From assembly GCF_009847015.1 (NCBI RefSeq), contig NZ_WVEM01000007.1:31341-95340 (forward strand): a stretch of DNA of 64,000 nucleotides. The letters run 5' to 3'. Shown here piece after piece: positions 6,834 to 16,157 of this stretch. The notes beneath the pieces are model-generated. The model saw only the letters and a list, made by a program, of their open reading frames with translations. It was not told the origin of the DNA and did not search any database. Numbering within the stretch: the first letter of the stretch is position 1; each line of letters begins with the position of its first letter. Origin of the DNA: Sunxiuqinia indica (lineage in GTDB: Bacteria > Bacteroidota > Bacteroidia > Bacteroidales > Prolixibacteraceae). Both the position numbers and the translations under genes were made by a program.

Positions 6834-9767
6834 TTAATTGAAAAGGTTGATGATTTCCTTTTGAGTGACCGCCTGAAACGGATTGTTGGAGTTGACAAAT
6901 TTTTCGGCAAGTGACGATTTTCGCTCTTTCAGTAGTTGTATTTTTTCTTCGATGGAACCTTCGGTAATAAAGCGGTAAACAAATACTTTTTTGTTTTGAC
7001 CAATGCGGTGTGCCCGGTTGATGGCCTGGTTCTCAGCAGCCGGATTCCACCAGGGATCGATAATGAAAACATAGTCGGCCGATGTGAGGTTGAGCCCAAC
7101 TCCACCTGCTTTAAGCGATATCAGGAAAATTCGGTTTGCCGGATCTTCCTGAAAATTTTTAATAACCTGACTTCGGTTGGTTGTCCTTCCGGTGAGTAGG
7201 GAGTATTTCCAGTTTTCTGATTCAATTTTTTCTTTGATTAATTCTAAGTGCTTAACAAACGAGGAAAAGATCAGCACCTTATGGTTTTCGGCCATCAAAC
7301 TTTTCAAGCTTCTGTATATTTCATCGAATTTGCCCGACTCCGCTTCACTGTCATCGTTCAGCATCGAAGGGTGGTTGGCAAGCTGGCGAAGCTTCGTCAG
7401 CCCTTGTAATATAACAATGGCCGATTTATCCATGCCGTCCTTTTCAATGTTTTGCAGAATGTTATTTCGAATGATGGATTTTTCCTTTTCGTACGATGTT
7501 TTTTGCTCTTTCGACATCCCGCAATATCGGATTTGCTCTGTCAGCGCTGGCAGGTCGCGGGCTACTTGTTCTTTTTTGCGGCGCAAAACAAAGGGGCGGA
7601 TTAGCGTTTGCAATTTTTCCTGTTTCTCCTGGTCGTTCTTTTTTTCGATAGGAGTGATAAATTCGCGCTTAAAATAGGCTTGGTTGCCAAGCAGCCCTTT
7701 GTTCAGGAAGTTGATTTGAGACCACAGATCTGAGAGCGAGTTTTCAATAGGGGTTCCAGTCAGAACAAGTCGGTGTTTCGCCTTCAGTTTGCTGATAGTT
7801 TGGTACGTTTTTGAACCGGAGTTTTTGATGTTTTGGCTTTCGTCTAAAATGAGGTAAAAAAACTCCTGTTCTTTTAAGAGTTCGTAGTCATTTCGAACCG
7901 TTCCATAGGTAGTCAGAATAATATCGTAGTACGACAGGATTCCTTTTAAATTGAGCGATTTCTTCCGCTGAATACCAACATGTTTATAGGCTTTTAATGA
8001 CGGGGTAAACTTTTTGATCTCATTTTCCCAGTTGTGAATCAGTGAGGTTGGCATAACAATCAGTGAGGCCGCTTGCCCGTGTTCCTTTTCACTTTTTTCC
8101 TCTGAAAAGATGTTTAACTGGTCGTCCGGTTCAGTTGGGTCAGCCACCATGATCTGCCTTTTCATGCGTTTCAGTTTTAAGAGAAGCGTTAATGTTTGAA
8201 GCGTTTTTCCAAGGCCCATGTCATCCGCGAGACAACCACCGAATTGATGTTCATATAAATGATACATCCATGAAAAGCCTTCTTCCTGGTAGGCGCGGAG
8301 CTTGGCTTGTATATTGGCAGGAACAGTTATTGGTTCCGAGGCTGTTTTGCCAATTTTATCCAGGCGCTGAAAAAAACTTTTATCAATTCCTTTCAATCTT
8401 TTCTGGAGCAGCTGGTAGTGGTATTTTTTTAGTTTTAAAGCTTGCCCATCTTGCTTCGCAAAAGGTAATATATCTTCATATTGGGTGAACCATTCTTTGG
8501 GTAGTATCGCTATTTCTCCATTGGGTAATTCGAACTCCCGAATTCCGCTAAGAATATTTCGTTTCAGCTTAATAAATGGAATTTCGTATTCTCCAAAACG
8601 AACTTTGGCGTAAATATCAAACCAATCTTCACTGGTCTTTATCTCTACCTGTAAATCCTGCGTGTCGGTTGAGTAGCGTTTTTCAAACTGGTTTTGCTGT
8701 AGCTCAAATCCGTGCCCGGCAAGTTTTTCTTTATTTTTGGTTAGCCAGGCCAGCATTTCAAATAAGCGATCGGTATCATCCAGCAGCTCAACCTGTTTTG
8801 GGAAAAGGCAACCATCTTTTTCTTTCAACCCCAATTGTTTTAAAAGCTGGATTTGTTGCCTTTCCCAATTTTCGTCGCGGTTATATTTCTGAAATGAATA
8901 CTGGTTGTTTGCTTTTGTGAGATGAACAAATACCGACGACTTACTATTGGCCAAATACTCCGTGTCGCCATATTTAAACTTGGGGATGAAAACAGGTTCA
9001 AGCTTTAAATTGGGTTCCAACGAGAGCAGCGGATGTTTGTCGCTGTCGTGTTCTTCAATCGAAAAGCCGATTGCTCGCACCGGATATTCTCTTATGGTGC
9101 TCAGGATAAATGTTTCAAAGTATTTTTCTTCTACGGCCTTTGGTATGGCGATAAATTCCTTTGTTAAAAATGGAACCAGCTTTTTCGCGCTAATATGCCG
9201 GAACAGGTATAACCGGTTTTGCCACACAAAACTGCATGGCTGACTGGTAACTATTGTTAGGTTTTTATGCAGAATATTGATTTTACTCTGGCTATGTTTA
9301 ATTTCCAGCGAATAGCGTGTGGCTTCCTCATTTTTTTCGAAACAAAAAGTTGCACGCGAAAATTGCTCAGGCACAACAATTCGGTCCTCGTCGTATAGGT
9401 TCGAATACTTAGCCTGCTTGAAAAATAAACGGGTCTTTTGCTGCATCAGCAAAACAGCAATTTGGCGCATGTGCTTATCAATGTACGGACTGATATGATC
9501 CTGAAAGAGTCGTTGATCCAGTTGCTGAAAAAATTTGCTCGATTCTTTTTGCTTCGAAAATTTCTTAAACAACATTTCATCGCTGTACTGATTGGTTAGT
9601 TTAACCAATCCTTCTTCAAATGCATTGAGGTTCAGTTCAGGTAGGTCATGCATTCTTACCAGCTTCACAATACTGTAAAAGGAGACCTTTTTTTCAATTA
9701 AAAAAGCCTGAAAGATATTGCCGAAAGTTCGGTGTTCGGTAAGTCCGATTATAAGTTCCTGAGCCAT
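6834..9767 (-). CDS. SNF2-family DNA-dependent ATPase/helicase
   Basis: A 977-residue protein of the bacterial SNF2/RapA-like superfamily-2 group, which uses ATP to translocate on duplex DNA and remodel protein-DNA complexes. The first 480 residues are a poorly conserved accessory region. The SNF2 N domain carries Walker A GLGKT with Lys521, the DEXX box as DESQ (642-645), and TGTPIENS. The helicase C domain carries LKAGGVGLNL and the motif-VI arginines in INRAHRIGQ. No zinc-binding SWIM signature was seen. It stands alone, with a 255-bp gap to the divergent oxidoreductase genes. The client process is unknown. Confidence 0.9.
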   Translation of the reverse strand: MAQELIIGLTEHRTFGNIFQAFLIEKKVSFYSIVKLVRMHDLPELNLNAFEEGLVKLTNQYSDEMLFKKFSKQKESSKFFQQLDQRLFQDHISPYIDKHMRQIAVLLMQQKTRLFFKQAKYSNLYDEDRIVVPEQFSRATFCFEKNEEATRYSLEIKHSQSKINILHKNLTIVTSQPCSFVWQNRLYLFRHISAKKLVPFLTKEFIAIPKAVEEKYFETFILSTIREYPVRAIGFSIEEHDSDKHPLLSLEPNLKLEPVFIPKFKYGDTEYLANSKSSVFVHLTKANNQYSFQKYNRDENWERQQIQLLKQLGLKEKDGCLFPKQVELLDDTDRLFEMLAWLTKNKEKLAGHGFELQQNQFEKRYSTDTQDLQVEIKTSEDWFDIYAKVRFGEYEIPFIKLKRNILSGIREFELPNGEIAILPKEWFTQYEDILPFAKQDGQALKLKKYHYQLLQKRLKGIDKSFFQRLDKIGKTASEPITVPANIQAKLRAYQEEGFSWMYHLYEHQFGGCLADDMGLGKTLQTLTLLLKLKRMKRQIMVADPTEPDDQLNIFSEEKSEKEHGQAASLIVMPTSLIHNWENEIKKFTPSLKAYKHVGIQRKKSLNLKGILSYYDIILTTYGTVRNDYELLKEQEFFYLILDESQNIKNSGSKTYQTISKLKAKHRLVLTGTPIENSLSDLWSQINFLNKGLLGNQAYFKREFITPIEKKNDQEKQEKLQTLIRPFVLRRKKEQVARDLPALTEQIRYCGMSKEQKTSYEKEKSIIRNNILQNIEKDGMDKSAIVILQGLTKLRQLANHPSMLNDDSEAESGKFDEIYRSLKSLMAENHKVLIFSSFVKHLELIKEKIESENWKYSLLTGRTTNRSQVIKNFQEDPANRIFLISLKAGGVGLNLTSADYVFIIDPWWNPAAENQAINRAHRIGQNKKVFVYRFITEGSIEEKIQLLKERKSSLAEKFVNSNNPFQAVTQKEIINLFN

Positions 9768-9983
9768 ATTGAAAAAACTGCGTTATAAATCGAGTAATGT
9801 TTAAACTGCATGTTAAAAAAAATCGAACCTCAAATATAAGCGAATTCTGCCAGAGCCAGCTTTTTTTGTCGTATTTTGGCGAATAATTAGTGTGAGTTTA
9901 ATGTGAAATCAAAATTCAATGATTAAAATCAATAAAGTTTCGTAAAAAACACAGACAATGCCTGTAGAGTTGTTGCACATTAT

Positions 9984-9991
9984 TATTTTTG
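9984..9991 (+). promoter_or_regulatory. -7 promoter box of the nfn-like operon
   Basis: TATTTTTG fits the Bacteroidota -7 consensus TAnnTTTG and lies 31 bases before the ATG at 10023. No good -33 TTTG was found at the usual distance, so support is limited to the -7 box and position. Confidence 0.4.
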
Positions 9992-10022
9992 CAGAGCAAG
10001 AAAATAACGAGGCGAAATAAAC

Positions 10023-10841
10023 ATGTATAAAATAGTTCAAAAAGAACAATTCTCTGAAAAGGTTGTCAAACTGGTGGTTCACGCTCCGCGAATCGCCCGT
10101 TCACGAAAGCCCGGACACTTTATTATTTTACGGATTGATGAACACGGTGAACGAATTCCGCTTACCATTGCCGAAGCCGACACATTGGCCGGAACAATTA
10201 CCTTGGTGGTTCAGAAAGTTGGCGTAAGTTCAACCCGTTTGTGCAACATGTCTCCGGGAGATACCATTCTTGATTTGGTAGGTCCGCTGGGAAAAGCAAC
10301 CCATATTGATAAAGTTGGAACCGTATTGGCTTGTGGTGGCGGAGTTGGAATTGCTCCGCTATTGCCTATTGTTGAAGGATTTAAAAAAGCAGGAAATCGT
10401 GTTATTACTGTCTTGGCAGCCAGAAATAAAGACTTAATTATTTTAGAAGAAGAGATTCGTCAATGGTCGGATGAAGTTATTATAATGACCGATGATGGGT
10501 CGTACGGCGAAAAAGGCCTGGTGACCACAGGAGCTGAAAAAGTGATCAAGCGTGAGAATGTGGATGAGTGCATTGCAATTGGTCCTGCTGTGATGATGAA
10601 ATTTACAGCTCTGCTTACCCAAAAATACCAACTTCCAACTCAGGCTAGCTTAAATGCCATTATGGTTGACGGAACAGGAATGTGCGGCGCATGTCGTGCT
10701 AATGTTGGTGGTCAAACAAAATTTACCTGCATTGACGGGCCGGAATTTGATGCGCACAAAATTGATTTTGATGAATTGATTGCACGACTTGGCGGATATA
10801 AAGAGCAGGAAAAAGAGGCTTGGGAGAAAGTCGTTGAATAA
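10023..10841 (+). CDS. nfnA: NfnA-like ferredoxin-NAD(P)+ reductase subunit (sulfide/dihydroorotate dehydrogenase-type FAD/NAD-binding protein)
   Basis: A 272-residue flavoprotein of the ferredoxin-reductase superfamily. An FAD-binding barrel (1-95, with RIPLTI) is followed by a nucleotide-binding domain (about 100-210, with ACGGGVGIAPLLPI) and a C-terminal [2Fe-2S] site using Cys221, Cys224 and Cys236 (GMCGAC and FTCIDGP). Such subunits pair with a GltA-like flavoprotein to form NfnAB, which reversibly couples NADH and reduced ferredoxin to NADP+ reduction; close relatives act as sulfide dehydrogenase. The gene for that partner starts 41 bases downstream, supporting the Nfn reading. Exact substrate is not fixed by sequence alone. 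Confidence 0.75.
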   Translation: MYKIVQKEQFSEKVVKLVVHAPRIARSRKPGHFIILRIDEHGERIPLTIAEADTLAGTITLVVQKVGVSSTRLCNMSPGDTILDLVGPLGKATHIDKVGTVLACGGGVGIAPLLPIVEGFKKAGNRVITVLAARNKDLIILEEEIRQWSDEVIIMTDDGSYGEKGLVTTGAEKVIKRENVDECIAIGPAVMMKFTALLTQKYQLPTQASLNAIMVDGTGMCGACRANVGGQTKFTCIDGPEFDAHKIDFDELIARLGGYKEQEKEAWEKVVE

Positions 10842-10882
10842 TTTTTCATTGGAAGACTGAAAACGAACAACTGACAACTTGA

Positions 10883-12391
10883 ATGGAAGAATACCTGAAG
10901 ATAGAACGCGAAAAAGAGTGGCGCGCTGATTTGCGCAAAGCCATTAAAAATAAGGAACGGATTGCGTTGCAACGAGTAAAGATGCCTTCGCTTGATCCGA
11001 TGGAACGGATTAAATACCAGGATCGGGAAGTTAATCTCGGTCTCGATATGGAAAGTGCCAAAGCTGAGGCTGCAAGATGTATGGATTGTGTGAATCCAAC
11101 TTGTATTGAAGGATGCCCGGTTAGCATCAATATTCCAAAATTCATTAAAAATATTGAGCGGGGAGAAGTTCTCGAAGCTGCAAAAGCACTAAAAGAAACT
11201 TCAGCGTTGCCTGCCGTTTGCGGTCGGGTATGTCCGCAGGAAAAGCAATGCGAAGCGAACTGTTTTTATACCTTAAAACTAAAAAAGGAGCCGGTTGCTA
11301 TTGGATTTCTGGAGCGTTTTGCGGCTGATTTTGAGCAAAACAGCGATACGATTTCCGTTCCTGAAACAGCTCCTGAAAATAACATCAAAGTGGCTGCTGT
11401 TGGTTCCGGTCCGGCCTCATTGTCGTTTGCCGGCGATATGGTAAAACTGGGCTACGATGTCACCGTATTCGAAGCGCTGCATGAAGTTGGTGGAGTGTTG
11501 AAATATGGTATTCCAGAATTTCGCTTGCCTAATAAAGTTGTTGATATTGAGCTGGAAAGCCTACAAAAAATGGGGGTGAAATTTGAGCGCAATTTTATTG
11601 TTGGCCGGACTGCTTCCTTTAATGATTTGAAAGAAGAAGGATTTCAAGCATTTTTTGTAGCCAGCGGAGCCGGACTACCACGTTTTATGAATTTACCCGG
11701 AGAGAATTACAACGGTATTTTATCATCGAACGAATATTTGACGCGGGTAAATCTAATGCATGCCGCCGAGGATAATTATGATACGCCGGTGCTAAAAGGC
11801 AAAAATATAGCTGTGATTGGAGGAGGAAATACAGCAATGGACTCGGTTCGTACAGCCAAGCGATTGGGAGCCGAACGAGCAATGATTGTTTACCGTCGTT
11901 CGCGTGAGGAAATGCCCGCCAGGGTCGAAGAGGTTCATCATGCTGAAGAGGAGGGGATCGAGTTTCTGAATTTGAATAACCCAGTCGAGTATTTTGCAGA
12001 TGAAAACGGAAGAGTAAATCGCATGCGGGTGCAGAAAATGGAATTGGGAGAACCCGATGCTTCAGGACGGCGACGTCCGGTGGTGATTGAAGGTTCAGAG
12101 TATGATATCCCCGTTGATGTTGTGGTAGTTGCTATTGGTGTGTCGCCAAATCCGCTTGTGCCGTCGGAGCTGCCGGAATTGAAGGTCAGTCGGTGGGGAA
12201 CGATTGACGTTGACCCGGAAACGATGCAGAGTTCGATGCCAGAGCTGTTTGCTGGCGGTGATATCGTTCGGGGAGGAGCTACCGTTATTTTGGCGATGGG
12301 CGACGGACGAAAAGCTGCTGCCGGAATGCATCAGTATTTATTAACAGCAAGCAAAACCGACAAAGAAAAGACAGAGGCAGAAGCAAAGTAA
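10883..12391 (+). CDS. nfnB: NfnB-like / glutamate synthase small-subunit-like FeS flavoprotein
   Basis: A 502-residue cytoplasmic flavoprotein. Residues about 60-145 hold two cysteine clusters for [4Fe-4S] centres (CMDCVNPTCIEGCP and CGRVCPQEKQCEANC). An FAD fold follows (AVGSGPASLSFAGD at about 170), then a second dinucleotide fold for NAD(P)H (VIGGGNTAMD at about 311) and the C-terminal FAD contact FAGGDIVRGGA. This is the GltA/NfnB layout; with the NfnA-like gene just upstream it probably forms the electron-bifurcating transhydrogenase. If it worked alone it would be annotated as NADPH-dependent glutamate synthase, but no large GltB-like subunit is present. Co-transcribed with both neighbours. 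Confidence 0.75.
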   Translation: MEEYLKIEREKEWRADLRKAIKNKERIALQRVKMPSLDPMERIKYQDREVNLGLDMESAKAEAARCMDCVNPTCIEGCPVSINIPKFIKNIERGEVLEAAKALKETSALPAVCGRVCPQEKQCEANCFYTLKLKKEPVAIGFLERFAADFEQNSDTISVPETAPENNIKVAAVGSGPASLSFAGDMVKLGYDVTVFEALHEVGGVLKYGIPEFRLPNKVVDIELESLQKMGVKFERNFIVGRTASFNDLKEEGFQAFFVASGAGLPRFMNLPGENYNGILSSNEYLTRVNLMHAAEDNYDTPVLKGKNIAVIGGGNTAMDSVRTAKRLGAERAMIVYRRSREEMPARVEEVHHAEEEGIEFLNLNNPVEYFADENGRVNRMRVQKMELGEPDASGRRRPVVIEGSEYDIPVDVVVVAIGVSPNPLVPSELPELKVSRWGTIDVDPETMQSSMPELFAGGDIVRGGATVILAMGDGRKAAAGMHQYLLTASKTDKEKTEAEAK

Positions 12392-12433
12392 GGCGAGCCC
12401 ATTTTCATAAAAACAATCAAAACAAACAAAGCT

Positions 12434-13420
12434 ATGGCAAATCTTAAAACTCAATTTTTTGGTTTAGAATTGAAAAGCCCTGTAATTGCAGCAAGCAGCA
12501 GTATGACTGCCGATTTGAACCAAATAAAAAAGCTGGCCAAAGCTGGTGCGGGAGCAATTGTTTTAAAGTCGATTTTTGAAGAAGAAATTGATACTCAATT
12601 GCAAGAAGAGCTGACAAAAAACAGAGATTTGGAGCCCGATCCCGAATACCTGGATTACTTTGATTATATCATTAAGGACGAGAATCTGAAGGATTACACC
12701 AATCTGATAAAGCAGGCTAAAGAGGCTGTTGATGTGCCGATTGTGGCGAGTGTGAGCTGCATTAGTGCTTCGGATTGGGTGTTGTTTGCTCAAAAGCTTG
12801 CTGAAGCCGGAGCCGATGCGTTGGAACTAAACTTGTTTTTATTGCCTGCCGATGTCTACAAAACCAGTTACCACAACGAACAGTTTTATTTTGAAACCAT
12901 TAAAAAGGTATTGGAAGTCGTTTCAATCCCGGTGAGTATCAAGGTCAGCCATTATTTTTCGAATCTTGGCAATGTTGTAAAAAAACTATCGGAAACCGGA
13001 GTAGCTGGAATTACCTTATTCAACCGGTTTTATTCTCCTGATATCGATATCAGAAACGAAATGGTGATCGGTGCCGATGTGTTGAGCCACGATAACGATT
13101 ATTTATTGCCATTAAGGTGGACAGGTATTTTGTCGTCGAAAATTGATTGTCCGTTATCGGCAACAACAGGTATACATGCTGCCGAAACAGCTATTAAATT
13201 TTTATTGGCTGGAGCCAGTGCGGTTCAGGTTGCATCAGTTTTGTATAATGGAGGAGCCGAAATGATTACTCAGTTCAATGAGCAGATTGCCGAGTGGATG
13301 GATGACAAAGCTTACACTGAAATCAATGACTTTAAAGGTAAATTGGCCATCTCACCCAAACATGTAGCAGTTTATGAACGGGCACAATTCATGAAATACT
13401 TTTCTGCTAAAAGATACTAA
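12434..13420 (+). CDS. Dihydroorotate dehydrogenase-like FMN protein
   Basis: A 328-residue TIM-barrel protein of the class 1 DHOD fold. The start AASSSMTADLNQIKKLAKAGAGAIVLKS and the FMN-phosphate segment GIHAAETAIKFLLAGASAVQ fit the family. However, where true enzymes have N-x-S-C-P-N with the catalytic residue, this protein has ELNLFLLPAD, so it is unlikely to oxidise dihydroorotate. It lies 42 bases after nfnB on the same strand, so it may share electrons with the Nfn-like pair. The real substrate is unknown. Confidence 0.7.
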   Translation: MANLKTQFFGLELKSPVIAASSSMTADLNQIKKLAKAGAGAIVLKSIFEEEIDTQLQEELTKNRDLEPDPEYLDYFDYIIKDENLKDYTNLIKQAKEAVDVPIVASVSCISASDWVLFAQKLAEAGADALELNLFLLPADVYKTSYHNEQFYFETIKKVLEVVSIPVSIKVSHYFSNLGNVVKKLSETGVAGITLFNRFYSPDIDIRNEMVIGADVLSHDNDYLLPLRWTGILSSKIDCPLSATTGIHAAETAIKFLLAGASAVQVASVLYNGGAEMITQFNEQIAEWMDDKAYTEINDFKGKLAISPKHVAVYERAQFMKYFSAKRY

Positions 13421-13551
13421 TTATCGAAAATCAAATACAATTTAAACTTTTTTAATCCGTTTTTTGTCTGAAACATCGGACTTAATATCTTATTTTTGAT
13501 CACTTGTAGCGAGATTGGAAATATCTTCCGCCTCAACCAGAATTTAAACAC

Positions 13552-15969
13552 ATGAATATTCGATTTTTAACATTCATATTACTACTCTTTATTAGTGTTC
13601 AACTTAACGCTCAGGAACGTCGAATTCAAGAAGATGGAAAGACATATGTGATTCATGTTGTCGTAAAAGGCGAGACTATTTTTTCGCTGAGCGAAGCATA
13701 CGCTGTTGATAAAAAAGAATTGCTTGGCGCAAACCCTGATTTGATATTTGGCTTGAAAACGGGACAGGAATTAAAAATTCCGGTAGCTGAAACTTCGTTG
13801 GATAAGAATTTGTCTCCCGCGCAAAAAGAAGAACTGCCTTCGTTTCATACTTACCGCGTAAAACGTAAAGACGGGCTGCATTTTATAGCCAATAAATATG
13901 ATGTTGAAGTAGAAGATATATTGAAGTATAATCCGGACGTTGAGGAGGATGGACTGCAGAAAAGAATGATTTTGCTAATTCCTGATGCAGCTGATTTGAA
14001 ACGAATAAGAGAAGCTGCCAAAACGGAAAAACGAGTTGCAGCCAGCAAGGATACATTCAGGGTTAAAACTCATCAGGTAAAAGGAAATGAGACGTTGTAC
14101 TCCATTTCAAAAAAATACGGTGTTTCTATTGCATCAATATTGAATGCCAATCCAGAAGCGAACAAGGGGCTTCCTATTGGCATGATGCTGACAATTCCCG
14201 AGAAGGAGATCCGTATGACTACGGAAACAGTTCCACAAAGTGGCTTCTTTACTCACTTGGTTGAGTCGGGTGAAACATTCTGGGGCTTGGAGCGCAAATA
14301 TCATGTTACCCGCGACGTGTTGGAAAAATACAATCCCGCTCTTGAAAATGGGTTGCTCGCGGGACTGCGAATTAAAATTCCGGTTTCTGAAAAGCTACCT
14401 GAATTTGACGTAAAACCTTTAAATGACGGTCAGTTTCAAAAACATCATGTTTTGCGTGGCGAAACTCTTTACAGTATTTCCAATAAGTATGGTGTAAAGA
14501 TTAGTGAAATCAAAAAAATAAATCCGGTACTCAACTACCGGGGCTTAATGGCCGGAGAAACCATATTGATTACTGATGTTGTCGCTCAGGAACCGTTGGT
14601 GACAGATAAACAAGATAGTCTTGATAAGGAAGTTTTTATAGAACGATCGGAGAATAAGGTAGCAGTATCAGAGCAGGCAGTAAGAATTATCCCAAGGAGC
14701 GTGCCCGAAAGTTGTAAGCCTGATTTGATGGCTGCCTATGAAGAATATGATGTCGCTTTGCTTTTGCCGCTTTATCTTCCCGCAAACGATACGGTGAATC
14801 GCGTGCCAATGACCAAAGAGGAAATGCTACTGGATGAAGCCTTTATGAGTCAGGTTGAAGATTCGGATGAATTACCGGAGGATACATTTAAAATTAGGGA
14901 TGAGGAGATTATTTATCCGCGCTCAGAGAACTTTGTTCATTTTTATGAAGGAGTACTTTTAGCAGTTGACAGCCTGCAGAAAGCTGGAATGAAGATCCAA
15001 CTACACGTTTTTGATACCAACCAGGAGCAAGCAGTTGTTGATTCACTGGTGCAGCTGGATGTGTTTCGTGAGCTCGACCTGATTATTGGACCCGTGTTTC
15101 CAAATCTTCAACAACCGGTTGCCGATTTTGCATATAAAAACCGTATTCCAATGGTTTCACCTTTATCTTCGTCGGGTAACTTTGAGGACAATAATCCCTA
15201 CTATTTTAAGGTGAATCCGACTAAAGACTATCTGGTTCGGGAAACAGCTGATTTTATAGGCGAAGAGTATTTCAATAAAAACTTAATCGTGCTCGAAATG
15301 GGAGAGTACAAACATTTGCCCGAAGCTACTTTGGTTGATCTTTGCCGCGAGAAATTTTTCTCGAACGGCTTCCTAAATGCTGATCGCGAAGTGCACTTTC
15401 ACGAATATAATTTCAATCGGGAAGGCTATTGGGGATTGCGACGAATATTAAGTAAGGATCGTGAAAACGTATTTATTATCCCCTCGGAAACAGAGGCTCA
15501 GATAAGTGTGGCTATTTCCAATGTCAATTCGTTATCGGAAGATTTTCCGGTTACCTTGGTTGGAATGTCGAACTTTCAGCGATACCACAGTATTCAGCCG
15601 GAATATCTTCATCATACCAAATTGCATTTGTTGAGTCCTTACTTTGTTGATTACAATTCTAGTTTCACAAACCGATTCATTGAAGACTTCAGGAGTAATT
15701 TTTCTGCTGAACCAAACCAATTTAGCTTTCAAGGATACGATATCGCCTTTTATTTTATGTCGGCATTGTTTAACTATGGAAAAGATTTTAACGAGTGTTT
15801 GGGCTACCACCGAGTGAAACTCAATCAAGCGGAGTTTTATTTTGATAGAGTAAGCCGTTTTGGAGGTTATATGAATCGTGGCTTATTTGTGTTAAACTAT
15901 ACGAAAGATTTCAAGGTCGCTATTGATGGAGTTGCGGGTGTTCCCGGCTTGATGTTTGCCGAAGATTAA
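13552..15969 (+). CDS. Five-LysM periplasmic-binding-like protein
   Basis: An 805-residue exported protein with a signal peptide (cleavage near NAQ, residue 21). Five LysM motifs follow at about 34-77, 98-143, 173-216, 233-276 and 298-341, each ending in a short hydrophobic strand with IP or LI. LysM binds the glycan strands of peptidoglycan. After a charged linker, residues about 400-800 resemble a type 1 periplasmic-binding (branched-chain amino-acid binding) fold, starting YDVALLLPLY. The fusion may tether a ligand sensor or amidase regulator to the wall; no enzyme signature was found. A -7-like TATTTTTG lies at 13491-13498. Confidence 0.75.
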   Translation: MNIRFLTFILLLFISVQLNAQERRIQEDGKTYVIHVVVKGETIFSLSEAYAVDKKELLGANPDLIFGLKTGQELKIPVAETSLDKNLSPAQKEELPSFHTYRVKRKDGLHFIANKYDVEVEDILKYNPDVEEDGLQKRMILLIPDAADLKRIREAAKTEKRVAASKDTFRVKTHQVKGNETLYSISKKYGVSIASILNANPEANKGLPIGMMLTIPEKEIRMTTETVPQSGFFTHLVESGETFWGLERKYHVTRDVLEKYNPALENGLLAGLRIKIPVSEKLPEFDVKPLNDGQFQKHHVLRGETLYSISNKYGVKISEIKKINPVLNYRGLMAGETILITDVVAQEPLVTDKQDSLDKEVFIERSENKVAVSEQAVRIIPRSVPESCKPDLMAAYEEYDVALLLPLYLPANDTVNRVPMTKEEMLLDEAFMSQVEDSDELPEDTFKIRDEEIIYPRSENFVHFYEGVLLAVDSLQKAGMKIQLHVFDTNQEQAVVDSLVQLDVFRELDLIIGPVFPNLQQPVADFAYKNRIPMVSPLSSSGNFEDNNPYYFKVNPTKDYLVRETADFIGEEYFNKNLIVLEMGEYKHLPEATLVDLCREKFFSNGFLNADREVHFHEYNFNREGYWGLRRILSKDRENVFIIPSETEAQISVAISNVNSLSEDFPVTLVGMSNFQRYHSIQPEYLHHTKLHLLSPYFVDYNSSFTNRFIEDFRSNFSAEPNQFSFQGYDIAFYFMSALFNYGKDFNECLGYHRVKLNQAEFYFDRVSRFGGYMNRGLFVLNYTKDFKVAIDGVAGVPGLMFAED

Positions 15970-16157
15970 AACACGAACACAGAAAACCCCATAAGCTTAT
16001 AATAGTCTCTAACGATGCTTTCCAACAAAATAAAAATGGGTGGCTTTTTTCCTGGATTAATCTGGTGTCATGTCATTCATCAAATATCGGATAAAGTCGT
16101 TTCAGCTTTATTCTTGCATCATCGGAAGTTAATTGCCAATTAATTTTAGCGTTTTTA

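Noticed and set aside
10883-12391. Reading as a stand-alone glutamate synthase
   Set aside because: No large GOGAT subunit is present and an NfnA-like gene is directly upstream, so the Nfn reading is preferred though not proven.
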